Shown here: one piece after another, positions 8,441 to 18,401 of the stretch | Position numbering within the stretch: the stretch's first letter is position 1 | How the letters are laid out: each line of letters starts with the position of its first letter | NCBI RefSeq assembly: GCF_013426915.1 | Contig: NZ_AP023182.1 | Coordinates: 558,001-622,000 of the forward strand | Length of the DNA: 64,000 nucleotides | Direction: 5' to 3' | Source of the DNA: Paraburkholderia sp. PGU19 | GTDB lineage: Bacteria > Pseudomonadota > Gammaproteobacteria > Burkholderiales > Burkholderiaceae | The notes under the pieces: model-generated | The model's input: the letters and a program-made list of their open reading frames with translations, nothing else | What the model was told of the DNA's origin: nothing | Databases searched by the model: none | Made by a program: the position numbers and the translations under genes

Positions 8441-9709
8441 ATGTCGAAATTGATCACAACGATGGTGGGCGCGATCGATAGCCTCCTGCCTGAGCTTGAG
8501 ACTGTCTACAAGGACCTGCATCAGCATCCCGAACTGTCGATGCAGGAAGTGCGCACCGCGCAGATTGTGGCGGATTATGTGGAGAAGTTCGGCTACGAGG
8601 TGACCCGCAACGTTGGTGTGACGGGTGTGGTGGCTGTGCTGCGCAACGGCGATGGTCCGACCGTCATGCTGCGCGCCGACATGGACGCGCTGCCGATGGC
8701 TGAAGCCACGGGGCTGCCCTATGCGAGCACTGTCAAGGCCAAAGATGAGGACGGGATCGAGGTTGGGGTGGCTCACTCGTGTGGCCATGATCTGCATGTG
8801 ACCTGGCTGATGGGCGTGGCACGTCTGATGGCCGGGCACCGCGATGCCTGGCGCGGCACGCTGATGGCGGTTTTTCAGCCCGGCGAGGAAGTAGGGCGCG
8901 GTGCACGCAGCATGATCGAAGACGGCATGGTCGTGCGCTTTCCGAAACCCGACGTGATTCTCGGGCAGCACGTGATGGTTGGCGCAGCAGGCACAGTTGG
9001 CTATCGCAGCGGCACGATCCTGTCCGCGGGCGACAGTCTGAAGGTCAGGCTGTTTGGCCGTGGCTCGCACGGTTCACAGCCGCAGACCTCGATCGATCCC
9101 GTCATCATGGCGGCATCGACCACGTTGCGCCTGCAGACCATCGTCTCGCGAGAGATCTCGCCGCGCGATAGTGCCGTACTTACCATCGGCGCGCTGCAGG
9201 CGGGCACGAAAGAGAACATCATTCCCGACGATGCCACGCTCAAACTCAACATGCGCACCTTCGATGAAGACGTGCGTGAGTACATGCTGGGCGCGATCCG
9301 CCGAATCTGCTGTGCAGAATGCGTAGCCTCGAACGCGCCGCGGGAGCCCGAATTCACGACGCTATCGAGCTATCCGCTCACCGTCAACGACGACGCCACC
9401 TGTGAGCGTCTGCGCAACACGTTTGAGGCGCATTTCGGCGAGCGCGCCTATGAAACGCAACCGGCTGCGGCGAGCGAGGATTTCAGCGTGTTCGGTCGAG
9501 AATGGGGCGTGCCATACGCATTCTGGTTCATCGGCGGGACCGATCCCGAGGAATTTAAAAGGGCAGTGGCCGCGAAGAAGCTCAACGAAATTCCCAGCAA
9601 CCATTCCCCAAAGTTTGCACCTGTGCTCGACCCTACGCTGCGTACAGGCCTCGAAGCCATGCTTTGTGCTGCCGGCGCCTGGCTCGGCAATGAAGACAGT
9701 ACAACGTGA
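8441..9709 (+). CDS. M20-family amidohydrolase (hippurate/N-acyl-amino-acid hydrolase type)
   Basis: A 422-residue metallopeptidase-like amidohydrolase of the M20D group, which cleaves N-acyl amino acids or related amides. Metal-site motifs are 'LRADMDALPM', 'HSCGHDLH' near residue 111, 'PGEEVGRGA' near 146, 'LGQHV' near 174 and a C-terminal 'NHSPKFAP' near 386. A dimerisation (lid) domain lies in between. AAGGAG sits 12 bases before the ATG. Its stop overlaps the start of the TRIC-like gene, so the two are translationally coupled. The substrate cannot be told from sequence. Confidence 0.88.
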   Translation: MSKLITTMVGAIDSLLPELETVYKDLHQHPELSMQEVRTAQIVADYVEKFGYEVTRNVGVTGVVAVLRNGDGPTVMLRADMDALPMAEATGLPYASTVKAKDEDGIEVGVAHSCGHDLHVTWLMGVARLMAGHRDAWRGTLMAVFQPGEEVGRGARSMIEDGMVVRFPKPDVILGQHVMVGAAGTVGYRSGTILSAGDSLKVRLFGRGSHGSQPQTSIDPVIMAASTTLRLQTIVSREISPRDSAVLTIGALQAGTKENIIPDDATLKLNMRTFDEDVREYMLGAIRRICCAECVASNAPREPEFTTLSSYPLTVNDDATCERLRNTFEAHFGERAYETQPAAASEDFSVFGREWGVPYAFWFIGGTDPEEFKRAVAAKKLNEIPSNHSPKFAPVLDPTLRTGLEAMLCAAGAWLGNEDSTT

Positions 9710-10350
9710 ATTCCCATACGATTTATACAGTCCTCGATCTGGTTGGGACATTTGCTTTTGCTATCAGCGGTGCCGTCGCGGCACGACAACGGCGGCTCGA
9801 TCTCTTCGGCATTGCTTCCGTCGCGTTCATGGTGGCGTGTGGCGGCGGTATCGTACGGGACGTCTGTATCGGCGCCATTCCACCTGCTGGACTTTCGAAC
9901 TGGCGCTATCTGGCTACGTCGCTCTCGGCGTCCGGGATCGCGATTCTCGCGTATCCACAGGTTCGTCGTCTGCGTCAGCCGGTGCTGTTTTTCGATGCGA
10001 TTGGCCTCGGTTTGTTCGCGGTGTCGGGTGCGCAGAAGTCACTCGTCTATGGTCACAACGCAGAACTCGCGATCCTGTTGGGTATCGTGAGCGCGGTCGG
10101 CGGCGGTGTGATGCGCGATGTGGTGCTCTCGCGGGTGCCAGCCATTCTTGAGCGCGAGATCTACGCGTCGGCGGCGCTTCTCGGCGCTGTGGTACAGGTG
10201 GCGTTCTCATACGCCAACTGGACGGCCTGGTGGACGCCGTGGTTCGCAACGTTCGCGTGCGTCTTGGTTCGGCTCGCCTCACTTTACTTCGGCTGGCGGC
10301 TGCCGGTGTTTCAGAGGCGTCGAGCAACTGTAGTTCGCGACAACCAGTAA
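9706..10350 (+). CDS. TRIC/UPF0126 family membrane protein (glycine or cation permeation)
   Basis: A 214-residue inner-membrane protein with seven likely helices. It has the internal repeat typical of the family: 'GGGIVRD' near residue 45 and 'GGGVMRD' near 131. Bacterial relatives (YadS/YicG-like) have been described as TRIC-type cation channels or glycine transporters. It starts with GTG 9706, overlapping the TGA of the M20 gene by four bases. That coupling suggests transport linked to an amino acid released by the hydrolase, which is an inference. Confidence 0.85.
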   Translation: MNSHTIYTVLDLVGTFAFAISGAVAARQRRLDLFGIASVAFMVACGGGIVRDVCIGAIPPAGLSNWRYLATSLSASGIAILAYPQVRRLRQPVLFFDAIGLGLFAVSGAQKSLVYGHNAELAILLGIVSAVGGGVMRDVVLSRVPAILEREIYASAALLGAVVQVAFSYANWTAWWTPWFATFACVLVRLASLYFGWRLPVFQRRRATVVRDNQ

Positions 10351-11194
10351 CCGTGCCGGCAAAGCTGCGTGAAGCGCTGGTGATGCGGCGCTGAAGCGTG
10401 AGCGCACGATGTGGGTGAGAGCTGCCCTCCATTCGAACGCTCTACCCCGTATGGCGTCTGAGCTCGTGCAGGACGTCAACATCGACGTCACCCCAATTCA
10501 TGCATACATGCACGCCCTTGCTCAAGACGAGGTCTTCGAGGAAGGGCGTAACACAACGCCTGTTGCAGTGGCGAGTTTCGAACGCCGCCTCCCGCTACTG
10601 TGACGCGGTTGGCGCCAGCTTGATAGTCAGGGTGCCAGTTGTCTGATAGCTCACATCGCGCCTGTCGATACTGGACCCGTTGATGCGAACTCTGCCACCC
10701 TCAGTGCATCCGCCGCGGGCGTGCCGTTGTTGGCGCGCTGGGACACAACTCGAGGCCGTCGCCATTGAGCAAGAAGGTCAGCTCGGCGGGTGCCCCGGGG
10801 GGATGCCGACGCGACGTGTTGAGGCAGGGTTCGACGGCTTGCCTTTCCCGTTCCCGTTGTGCCGGAACTGCCGCACTGAACACCTTCGCTCTTGCCACGT
10901 ATCGCCACTTCGCTTGGGGCGGCCACATCCTTGACGACGAGCTTGACGTCGAACTGATGGTTGCCGTCAATCGTGATGGTACCGGTGTCCATTACGGCGC
11001 GGTCGTTGAAGTCTTCAACGGCAATTTTCCTGCGGGTTGGGCGAACGTACAGTCGGCCACAAACGGCCGTTCAGCAAGCGAGCAAACCTGCCACTGGAAT
11101 GGTTGCATTGCTCCGGAACGTGACGCACGATCTATGCGCACAGTTCGGCTGTAACCACATTCAGGCGTCTTCGTTCGTGAGGCAGCTTCCGGTC
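10351..11194. other. Region without an identifiable gene; possible decayed minus-strand gene
   Basis: About 840 bases lie between the TRIC-like gene and the second IclR gene. On the minus strand, 10992-10651 is open and begins 'MDTGTITIDGNHQFDVKLVV', a plausible beta-strand-rich start. Protein-like text then moves between frames down to about 10600 ('TTGTLTIKLAPTAS'). This looks like a gene with several frameshifts, but I do not recognise the family. No RNA gene or element end was seen. Confidence 0.3.
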
Positions 11195-12094
11195 TCATTT
11201 TCGACCCTTGAACCCGCGCTCTACGTGAACGATTCGTGCCATCCTCACGCGATTCGAAGTACTTCGGGAACAGTAAGTCGAGGCACTCTGATCGATGTCA
11301 CGGATGAGCGCAGGATGCGGCGGATCAATGTCACGGATGAGCACTGGATACAGCGGACTAAAGCTCTGCGACTCCACTGCCCCCAGTGAGAACCGGCTTC
11401 CGCATGTCTGCGAAACGCGCGAACTCGCTTCAACCAAGCGCGCGATAGCCATTTCTTTGATCGACGACACTTCGACGCTCGCGCCAATCAAGGTCAGACA
11501 GGCAACGGCTTCTTCCTGCACGTCCGGAATCGGAGCGCTTATGGCGGCGAGGCCGGGGATGAGCACGGACTCCGCTTCGTCATATCCACGCCGACGAACC
11601 GTTGCCAGACGATCAAGCAGATTTGACGGCGGCTTTTCGTGATGCTTTGTTACAGCCAGCTCGATCAGATGGTCTCGTATCTGAGAGGGCATGAATGCGA
11701 GCATCGCGCGCCCCGTTGCTGAGTTGGTCAATTGGAACGTCGATCCGACAGACAGCGTCGTAATAAAAGGAACATAGCTGCGTTCCCAACGAACGATGGT
11801 TGGACCACGATCACCAAGGACATTGAGTAAAGTAGGTAGACCAGTGTCGGCGACTAATTGCGGCATGGCTTCGCCGGCAAGCCGCAAAGGATCGAGGCGT
11901 CCGAGCGCGGACGCGCCGATGCGCTGCGCAGCGGGTCCCAGGTCGTAAAGCCCGGTGTTTTCGTCCTGAACCGCCAAACCGCTCGCAGTCAGGCTGGCGA
12001 GATAACGATGCGCAAGGCTGTTTGGCATGCCTGCTGTACGCGCCAGTTCCCGCAACGGCGCAGCCTTGCCGCCTGCGACGAGCGCAAGAAGCAT
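11195..12094 (-). CDS. IclR-family regulator with altered ends
   Basis: An IclR-type winged helix ('LRELARTAGMPNSLAHRYL') and effector domain are clear. Both ends are unusual. Upstream of ATG 12094 the frame still reads family-like residues ('RRIQSADEATE') but meets a stop, with a GTG at 12140 in another frame. One indel in the purine-rich stretch near 12125-12140 would restore a normal N-terminus. At the 3' end about 55 extra residues follow the usual end ('SRFSLGA'). They run through two copies of a 20-base repeat that looks like an IS end. The regulator may therefore be damaged by an insertion at its 3' end. Confidence 0.7.
   Translation of the reverse strand: MLLALVAGGKAAPLRELARTAGMPNSLAHRYLASLTASGLAVQDENTGLYDLGPAAQRIGASALGRLDPLRLAGEAMPQLVADTGLPTLLNVLGDRGPTIVRWERSYVPFITTLSVGSTFQLTNSATGRAMLAFMPSQIRDHLIELAVTKHHEKPPSNLLDRLATVRRRGYDEAESVLIPGLAAISAPIPDVQEEAVACLTLIGASVEVSSIKEMAIARLVEASSRVSQTCGSRFSLGAVESQSFSPLYPVLIRDIDPPHPALIRDIDQSASTYCSRSTSNRVRMARIVHVERGFKGRK
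11290..11342. repeat. Two direct copies of a 20-bp motif, possible IS21-type end
   Basis: The motif GATCRATGTCACGGATGAGC occurs at 11290-11309 and 11323-11342, differing at one base and spaced 33 bases start to start. Multiple short direct repeats at a terminus are typical of IS21-family elements. No istA/istB gene is present nearby, so this would be a relic. It lies in the 3' extension of the IclR gene. Confidence 0.5.
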
Positions 12095-12140
12095 TTCCGT
12101 CGCCTCGTCTGCCGACTGGATGCGCCTCTTCTTTCTTCAC

Positions 12141-12613
12141 TTCTGCAGAAGTTCCGAACGTCTGCTTCGCAACAAGGTGAATGGCTCTTCTGGGTCCGGG
12201 TGCTGTCTTCCGGCAGGAGGACAGCGGTCGTTCGACGTAACAGCTGATACAACGACCGCGGAGCGACCAACAGCTGCCCTTCGCCGGCGACCGGCCCAAT
12301 GACCGCAACGGCCGATGACTTTTCCGGCAGTGGCCATGCCAAGCGGTTGTTTGACTCTGATACCTGCTGTTGAACGTCTGACGACTCGACCGTTGGCTAT
12401 GGAGACGCGCGCTGACGTCGGTGGCAACGAACATGGCGATCGAGCGCGGCGATCGGCGGTTTGGCCATTTCCTGCCATCGCCGCTTGCGCCCGCAGACGC
12501 TCAAACTGCCGTTCCGCGAATGGCAGGCAGCCAACAGATGACAAGGCCAGAGTTGATACACGACCGACATCCGGGTTCGGCGTCTGCGTGGTGGTCGAAA
12601 AAAACGTCAGATC
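12141..12613. other. Intergenic stretch, nothing recognised
   Basis: This ~470-base interval separates the 5' end of the second IclR gene from the 3' end of rtcB. Several open frames exist on both strands, but none shows a recognisable domain, good ribosome site or family-like composition. Confidence 0.5.
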
Positions 12614-13834
12614 CTAACCTTTCACACAAACCACCTGCCGCAGCGTATGCACCACCTCGACCAGACTCCGCTGCGCGGTCATCACCGCGTCGATGTCCTT
12701 ATAGGCCATCGGAATTTCGTCGATAACCCCTGCATCCTTTCGGCATTCGACATGCTCCGTCGCGCTGATCTGATCCTGGACCGTGAAGCGCCGTTTGGCC
12801 TCTTTACGGCTCATTGCGCGCCCGGCGCCGTGACTGCATGAGCAGAAGCTCTCTTCGTTGCCGAGGCCGCGAACGATAAAGCTCTTCGCGCCCATCGAAC
12901 CGGGTATGATGCCGAACTCGCCCGCCCGCGCCGACAACGCTCCTTTACGCGTTACAAATATGTCGACGCCAAAGTGCCGCTCTTTCTGTACGTAGTTGTG
13001 GTGGCAGTTCACCACGTGCTCGTCGATGGTGAAGGGTTTGCCGATCGTTGCGCGCACCGCGTCGATCACGGCATTCATCATGACCTCACGGTTGCAGCGC
13101 GCGTATTGCTGTGCCCAGCCGACCGCTTCCACGTAGTCATCGAAGTGCCGGCTGCCTTCCCTCAAGTACGCGAGATCCTTGTCCGGAAGATTCGCAAGGT
13201 GTTGACGCATGTCGGCCTGGGCCAGCGTGATGAAGAGGCTGCCGATCGCGTTGCCCACGCCGCGTGATCCGCTGTGCAGCATGAACCAGACGCTGTCATC
13301 GCCATCGAGACATACCTCGATGAAGTGATTGCCGGTGCCGAGCGTGCCTACGTGCGCGTGATTGTTCGTGCGCGCGAGGGAAGGATACTTGTCGACGATG
13401 CGCTGAAAACTGGGCGCCAGCAGCTTCCAGGCGTCGTCGACGGCTGGCGGGGGACGCGACCATGCACCCGGATCGCGTCGCCCCATCGCACCGCCGTGCG
13501 GCACGGCGCGTTCGATCGCGCTGCGCACGCGGGAAAGCGAAGCGGGCAGGTCCGCGGCCGTCAACGTTGTACGAACCGCCATTATCCCGCAGCCGATATC
13601 GACGCCCACGGCCGCCGGGATGATTGCGCCCTGTGTCGGAATCACGCTGCCTATCGTCGAGCCTTTGCCCACGTGCGCGTCCGGCATGACGGCAACGTGC
13701 CTGAATACGAACGGCATGCGGGCCATGTTTCTCAACTGCCGGCGACACGCCTCCTCAATAGCCACGCCCTGTGCCCACATCTTCACGGCCTTGCCGCTTG
13801 CCACTTCCATTAGTTGATAATCGACCGGACTCAT
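12614..13834 (-). CDS. rtcB: RtcB-family RNA-splicing ligase
   Basis: A 406-residue RtcB protein. RtcB joins RNA 2',3'-cyclic-phosphate or 3'-phosphate ends to 5'-OH ends with GTP and Mn2+. Key motifs: 'PDAHVGKGSTIG' near residues 51-62, 'GVDIGCG' with the metal Cys at 82, 'GTGNHF', 'HSGSRGVGN', and near residue 340 'CSHGAGRAMSR', whose His is the guanylylation site in this family. The length is typical of the compact bacterial type. No rtcA or RtcR gene is adjacent; the neighbours are a damaged IclR gene and an IS110 relic. The start ATG 13834 fits the conserved N-terminus. Confidence 0.93.
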   Translation of the reverse strand: MSPVDYQLMEVASGKAVKMWAQGVAIEEACRRQLRNMARMPFVFRHVAVMPDAHVGKGSTIGSVIPTQGAIIPAAVGVDIGCGIMAVRTTLTAADLPASLSRVRSAIERAVPHGGAMGRRDPGAWSRPPPAVDDAWKLLAPSFQRIVDKYPSLARTNNHAHVGTLGTGNHFIEVCLDGDDSVWFMLHSGSRGVGNAIGSLFITLAQADMRQHLANLPDKDLAYLREGSRHFDDYVEAVGWAQQYARCNREVMMNAVIDAVRATIGKPFTIDEHVVNCHHNYVQKERHFGVDIFVTRKGALSARAGEFGIIPGSMGAKSFIVRGLGNEESFCSCSHGAGRAMSRKEAKRRFTVQDQISATEHVECRKDAGVIDEIPMAYKDIDAVMTAQRSLVEVVHTLRQVVCVKG

Positions 13835-13995
13835 GCCTCTGTCCCTTCGTCAGCTTCGCTCATCGGCACGGGTCAGTGTGCGCGGTACGGCATTAGCGTG
13901 AGCCGGTTTTTCTGTTTCGACAAGTATTCACATGTACTCGAGCGCTCAGCACAATCCCGTTGTATTCGAGGTTGACACCGGAGGCGTGAAGCATC

Positions 13996-14160
13996 CGCAT
14001 CGTCCACGAAGCGGGCCCGCGCGGCTATGGACTTTACGGTCAGCTCGTGCGGAAGGGATTCGACTGCATCATGTGTGCGCCGTCACTGATTCCGAATAGG
14101 CGCGACAAGCGCTGCGTCGCAGCGATTTACGGCAGATCAGGGTCAACGGGCACGCGTTAA
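13996..14160 (+). pseudogene. IS110-family transposase fragment
   Basis: The frame from 13996 reads 'RIVHEAGPRGYGLYGQL' and then 'GFDCIMCAPSLIPNRRDKR'. This is the conserved middle of the IS110 DEDD transposase domain (usual form YEAGPCGYGLxRQL...APSLIP). It runs to TAA at about 14160 without the rest of the protein. The surrounding 13835-13995 and 14161-14313 contain no gene; the first should hold the rtcB promoter. Confidence 0.7.
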
Positions 14161-14313
14161 TTGAGCATTGGCATTGCAAGACAGCCCTATCGATCCGGTC
14201 GCTGAGCACGGCATTCCCCGTACCGCACGTGACGGGACTAGACTTAAGAGGTTGATACGCGGACCGCGCCTTTCTGATGCGACGTTCGCGACCGTTCCTT
14301 CAGGGAGCCGTTC

Positions 14314-14856
14314 ATGAATGACCGGACGTATAACGTGCTCTTTCTTTGCACCGGCAACTCGGCGCGCAGTGTGATGGCAGAGGCGCTACTTCACACACTG
14401 GAGAATGGTCGGTTTCGCGCCTACAGCGCAGGAAGTAATCCGATCGGAAAGATCACTCCTTTCGCCATCGAACAGGTGCGCATGACGTGGTATGACCTGG
14501 CGAATCTGCGCAGCAAATCGTGAGACGAGTTCGCCCTATCCGAACCGAGCGCACCCCATATGGACTTCGTTATTACCGTGTGCGATCAGGCCGCTGGGGA
14601 TGTATGTCCAGTGTCGCCCGGCCATCCCGCATCTGCACACTGGAGATTCTTCGACCCCGCCGCCATGGAGGGTTCGGATGAGAGCAAACGTACTGCATTC
14701 AAACGCGTTTTCCAGCAGATTCGATGCAGGGTCGAGGCGCTCGTCGAGGTGCCACTGGACGAACTCGACGCCGCCGCCATTCGCGCCGCGGTGCGACGGA
14801 TTAGCGACATTGACGTCACGGCCATCGGCACATCCGGGATGCTGACGCGAGGCTAG
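14314..14856 (+). pseudogene. Arsenate reductase/LMW phosphatase-like gene with one nonsense codon
   Basis: ATG 14314 opens a low-molecular-weight phosphatase fold with the P-loop 'CTGNSARS' at residues 11-18, as in thioredoxin-linked ArsC. Codon 70 (14521-14523) is TGA. The same frame continues without a shift through 'DEFALSEPSAPHMDFVITV', 'CDQAAGDVCP', 'HWRFFDPAA' and a normal C-terminus to TAG at 14854-14856. Relatives have Trp in the 'RSKSWDEF' position, so TGG to TGA is the simplest explanation. The full reading would be 180 residues. No other ars gene is nearby. Confidence 0.8.
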
Positions 14857-15018
14857 AGCTTTCGATGAGCAATTCCGATTGTCTGGTTTTCCGGTGGCGG
14901 CTACGGCCGACGGACGGTTCGATGAGCGCGGCGCACAGTTTGCCGCGCCCTTGCAGGGCACGCGACTCTGCCCGAATTGATCATGAGCGCTGGTGGGTGC
15001 GTCCGTATGGAGACCAGC

Positions 15019-17015
15019 ATGACAAACCGGCTTGCTACAGAATCCTCGCCTTATCTCCGCCAGCATGCGGACAACCCGGTGGATTGGTATCCGTGGAGCG
15101 ACGAGGCGTTTCGCCGCGCGCGCGAGGAAAACAGGCCGATCCTTCTGTCGGTGGGCTACGCCGCGTGCCACTGGTGCCACGTCATGGCGCACGAGTCCTT
15201 CGAGAATCCGCGCATTGCCAGCCTGATGAATGAGCGCTATGTCAGCATCAAGGTCGATCGGCAGGAGCGTCCCGACATAGATGAAATCTACCAGCAGGTC
15301 AGCCAGATGATGGGACAGGGAGGCGGCTGGCCGCTTACCGTGTTTCTCACGCCACAGGGAGAGCCGTTCTTCGGCGGCACCTATTTCCCCCGGACGATCG
15401 CTATGGCCGCCCCGCGTTCGCGCGCGTGTTGATCGCCCTGAGTGAAGCCTGGCGGCATCGGCATGATGAACTGCGGGACACCATTGTGCAGATTCAGCAG
15501 GGCTTCCGGCAGTTCGATCAGGCACAGCAGGGCGGGCCAACCGCCGCTGTCGAAGATCTGCCTGCACAGACAGCACATGCCTTGACACGGGACACCGACC
15601 CGGCTCATGGGGGGCTCGGCGGCGCGCCCAAGTTCCCCAATCCGAGCTGTTACGACCTCATGCTACGCGTCTATGAACGAAGCCGCGAACCCTCGCTGTT
15701 TGACGCATTGGAACGCACACTCGACCACATGGCGGCGGGCGGCATCTATGACCAGGTCGGCGGCGGGTTCGCCCGCTATAGCGTCGACGCGCATTGGGCC
15801 GTGCCGCACTTCGAGAAAATGCTGTATGACAATGGCCAGCTTGTAAAGCTGTACGCGGATGCCTATCGCCTGACTGGCAAGCGAACATGGCGCTGCATCT
15901 TCGAGGAGACCCTCGCCTATATTCTGCGCGACATGACGCACCCCGAAGGCGGCTTCTACGCCAGCGAGGATGCCGACAGCGAAGGCCAGGAAGGCAAATT
16001 CTATTGCTGGATGCCCGCCGAGATCAAGGCAGTCCTTGGCGAGTCCGAAGGCGCACTGGCCTGCAGGGCCTACGGCGTGACAGAACGCGGCAATTTCGAG
16101 CACGGCGCCACGGTACTCCACCGTGCGGTCGAGCTGGACGCGCTGGAAGAAACGCAGCTCGCAGGCTGGCGCGAGCGGTTGCTGGCGGCGCGCGCCCGAC
16201 GTGTGCGCCCTGCCCGGGACGACAACATTCTCACCGGTTGGAATGGTCTGATGATCGCGGGGCTCTGTGCCGCCTTCCAGGCGACGGGTGTCCCCGAGTA
16301 TCTCAGCGCGGCAAAGCGTGCCGCCAATTTTATCGGGAACGAACTGACACTTGCCGATGGCGGCGTATTCCGGGTCTGGAAGGACGGCGTAGCCAAGGTG
16401 CCGGGGTTCCTCGAGGACTACGCCTTTCTCTGTAATGCACTGCTCGACCTCTACGAATCATGCTTCGACAGGCGCTACCTCGATCGTGCGATCGAACTCG
16501 CGACCCTCATCCTCGACAAGTTCTGGGAGGACGGGCTGTATTTCACACCGTGCGATGGCGAGCCCTTGGTGCACAGGCCCCGTGCCCCATACGACAGCGC
16601 CTCGCCATCTGGCATCTCATCGAGCGCATTTGCCTTCGTGCGTCTGCATGCACTCACCGGGCGCGATCTCTACCTTGACCGTGCCGAGCACGAATTCCGG
16701 AGATACGAGACGGCAGCAGGCAGCGTACCATCCGCCTTCGCGCACCTCATGGCCGCGAGCGACTTCGTGCAGCGCGGCCCGCTCGGGATCGTCTTTGCCG
16801 GCGAGAAAGATTCAGCCGCAGTGCTGGCAACTGGCGTTCACCGTGCCTACCTCCCCGCACGCGTGCTGGCTTTTGCAGAACACGTGCCGATCGGCCGGGA
16901 GTGTCACCCGGTCGACGGCCGGGCCGCGGCATATGTGTGCCGGAATCGCACGTGCGCTGCACCCATGACCGAAGGCAACGCGCTCCTTGAATATTGCTTG
17001 TCCGGTAGGGTGTGA
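15019..17015 (+). pseudogene. DUF255/YyaL-like thioredoxin-domain protein, frameshifted
   Basis: The N-terminal frame from ATG 15019 has '[18 protein letters not shown]' and the thioredoxin-like 'CHWCHVM' near residues 50-56, typical of DUF255 (spermatogenesis-associated protein 20 family). After 'FFGGTYFP' the frame breaks in a run of five C at 15387-15391. One additional C would give the usual '[11 protein letters not shown]' and join the second frame. That frame runs to 17015 with a six-hairpin glycosidase-like domain ('GGIYDQVGGGFARYSVD', 'WNGLMIAGL'). The joined product would be about 665 residues, a normal length. A homopolymer base-call error is possible. Confidence 0.85.
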
Positions 17016-17341
17016 CGGTGCCGGACCGATCCATGCACGCCCATTTTGAACCCCGGCTTGTCAACGACCTGTTTGGCGACCCTAGTCTGTATGTGGACTT
17101 TCGCGACGAACGCCGCGCTGTTCTTTTCGATCTCGGCGATATCAGCAGACTGCTGCCTCACCAACTGATGCGTTTTTCGCGTGTGTTTGTTACCCACACG
17201 GACATGGACCATTTTTGCGGCTTCGACTATCTCGTGCGCGTGATACTCGGGCGCAAGGTTGGCATCGTCCTGTTCGACGGCACTGACTTCCTTGAACAGG
17301 TCGAAGAACGGCATCGTTCGTCGGACGCCTGTTACCCCTGA
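17012..17341 (+). pseudogene. MBL-fold hydrolase, N-terminal fragment
   Basis: About 109 residues resemble the start of an RNase Z-like metallo-beta-lactamase protein: 'FGDPSLYVDFRDERRAVLFD', then 'SRVFVTHTDMDHF', which is the H-x-H-x-D-H metal motif with the second His missing (HTDMDH). The frame ends soon after, so the remaining metal ligands and most of the fold are absent. It overlaps the end of the DUF255 gene by four bases. A second, similarly truncated relative lies at 35061-35312. Confidence 0.65.
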
Positions 17342-17382
17342 TACCATGAGCCGTGACCCTCGCAGGACGAGTGGAGGCGGGT

Positions 17383-17730
17383 ATGCACTTCGATGCGTTT
17401 TCCTTCGGTTCCATCCGCATAGATGGCGTGACTTTCGAGCATGACGTGGTGATCGACCGCGGGCAGGTTCGCAAGCGCAAGAAAAAGCCATCCAAGGCGT
17501 TCCGCGAATTGTTCGGGCATACACCGGTATCTACGGCTGAGGCTATTCCCTGGAATTGCCAGTGCCTTGTGATCGGCACCGGCACCGGGGCACTGCCGGT
17601 GATGGACGAGGTAAGGCGGGAGGCCGAGCGCCGGAAAGTCGAACTCGTTATCGTGCCGACGGAGGAGGCTATCGCCAGACTCAAGGTGAAGACGGAAGGA
17701 ACCAACGCGATTCTGCATGTCACGTGCTAG
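17383..17730 (+). CDS. Mth938-like domain protein (DUF498 type)
   Basis: A 115-residue single-domain protein. It opens with 'FGSIRIDGVTFEHDVVI', followed by a basic loop 'RKRKKKPSKAF', 'GHTPVSTAEAI' and 'LVIGTGTGALPVMDEV', the usual order in the Mth938/AAMDC fold. The biochemical role of this family is not established. The ATG at 17383 is chosen because GTGGAGG lies just upstream and the conserved fold starts there. The gene stands alone between an MBL relic and a convergent GYD gene. Confidence 0.78.
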   Translation: MHFDAFSFGSIRIDGVTFEHDVVIDRGQVRKRKKKPSKAFRELFGHTPVSTAEAIPWNCQCLVIGTGTGALPVMDEVRREAERRKVELVIVPTEEAIARLKVKTEGTNAILHVTC

Positions 17731-17866
17731 GGGGCGCATTGGGTGCAGCGTTTCACAGGCGAGCCAGTTCGACCGGAACACCGCAGGTCACCAGGCCGCC
17801 TTGCCACGAAAAGCCGGCTGAGCGCGCTCGTCCCGATACGCCTTCGCAGGGGGACATGCATCACGG

Positions 17867-18154
17867 CTACAGCGCCCCGATGAAATCGCTCCACACAGTC
17901 GCTTGCATCGTTTCGGTGGCGGCATGCCCATAACCTCGGATGATCAGCGCCGCAAGCTCAAGCTGTTTCAGATCATTCGACTCGACAATGTCCACGACGT
18001 CGAATCGCCCGAGTGTCAGATAGCTCTCTTTCCAGGTGACGGCAGGGCATTCAGCTTTGATCTTCTCCGACACGGTGGTGGCGATCTGTTTGAGTTCCTT
18101 GGGGTCCTTGAACGCGTCAGGAGCGAGGCGGCTGAGGATGACGTAGGTAGTCAT
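17867..18154 (-). CDS. GYD-domain protein
   Basis: A 95-residue protein beginning 'MTTYVILSRLAPDAF', with 'LGRFDVVDIVES' in the middle and a ferredoxin-like alpha/beta pattern typical of GYD-domain proteins. GGAGG lies shortly upstream of the ATG at 18154. The function is unknown; these small proteins are common in soil proteobacteria. The 18155-18401 interval upstream contains only its presumed promoter. Confidence 0.8.
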   Translation of the reverse strand: MTTYVILSRLAPDAFKDPKELKQIATTVSEKIKAECPAVTWKESYLTLGRFDVVDIVESNDLKQLELAALIIRGYGHAATETMQATVWSDFIGAL

Positions 18155-18401
18155 GTAATACCTCCGTGGAAAATTGCTCCACGCTCGGGCACGGTAGTCA
18201 CTTCAATGCGGACGGCCACCGATCGGGCGGTGCATTCCCGTTCATCTTGATTATAGTCAGGTCGCTGTCCTTCGGTCCTGAGGTCGCGGGCCGCCGTGAA
18301 CGAGTGTTCCAGTAATACGTGACGCGGGGCGTTGGCCTTCGAAGCTTTCCATGACGGGCGGAATGGATTCTTACTGTCAGCAGGCGGCCTGGCATCAGGA
18401 C

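Noticed and set aside
12141..12613. Open frames on both strands between the IclR and rtcB genes as a gene
   Set aside because: No ribosome site, domain or codon bias supports any of them.
14521..14523. TGA in the ArsC-like gene as a selenocysteine codon
   Set aside because: The conserved residue at that site is Trp, the catalytic Cys is elsewhere, and no SECIS-like hairpin is evident next to it.
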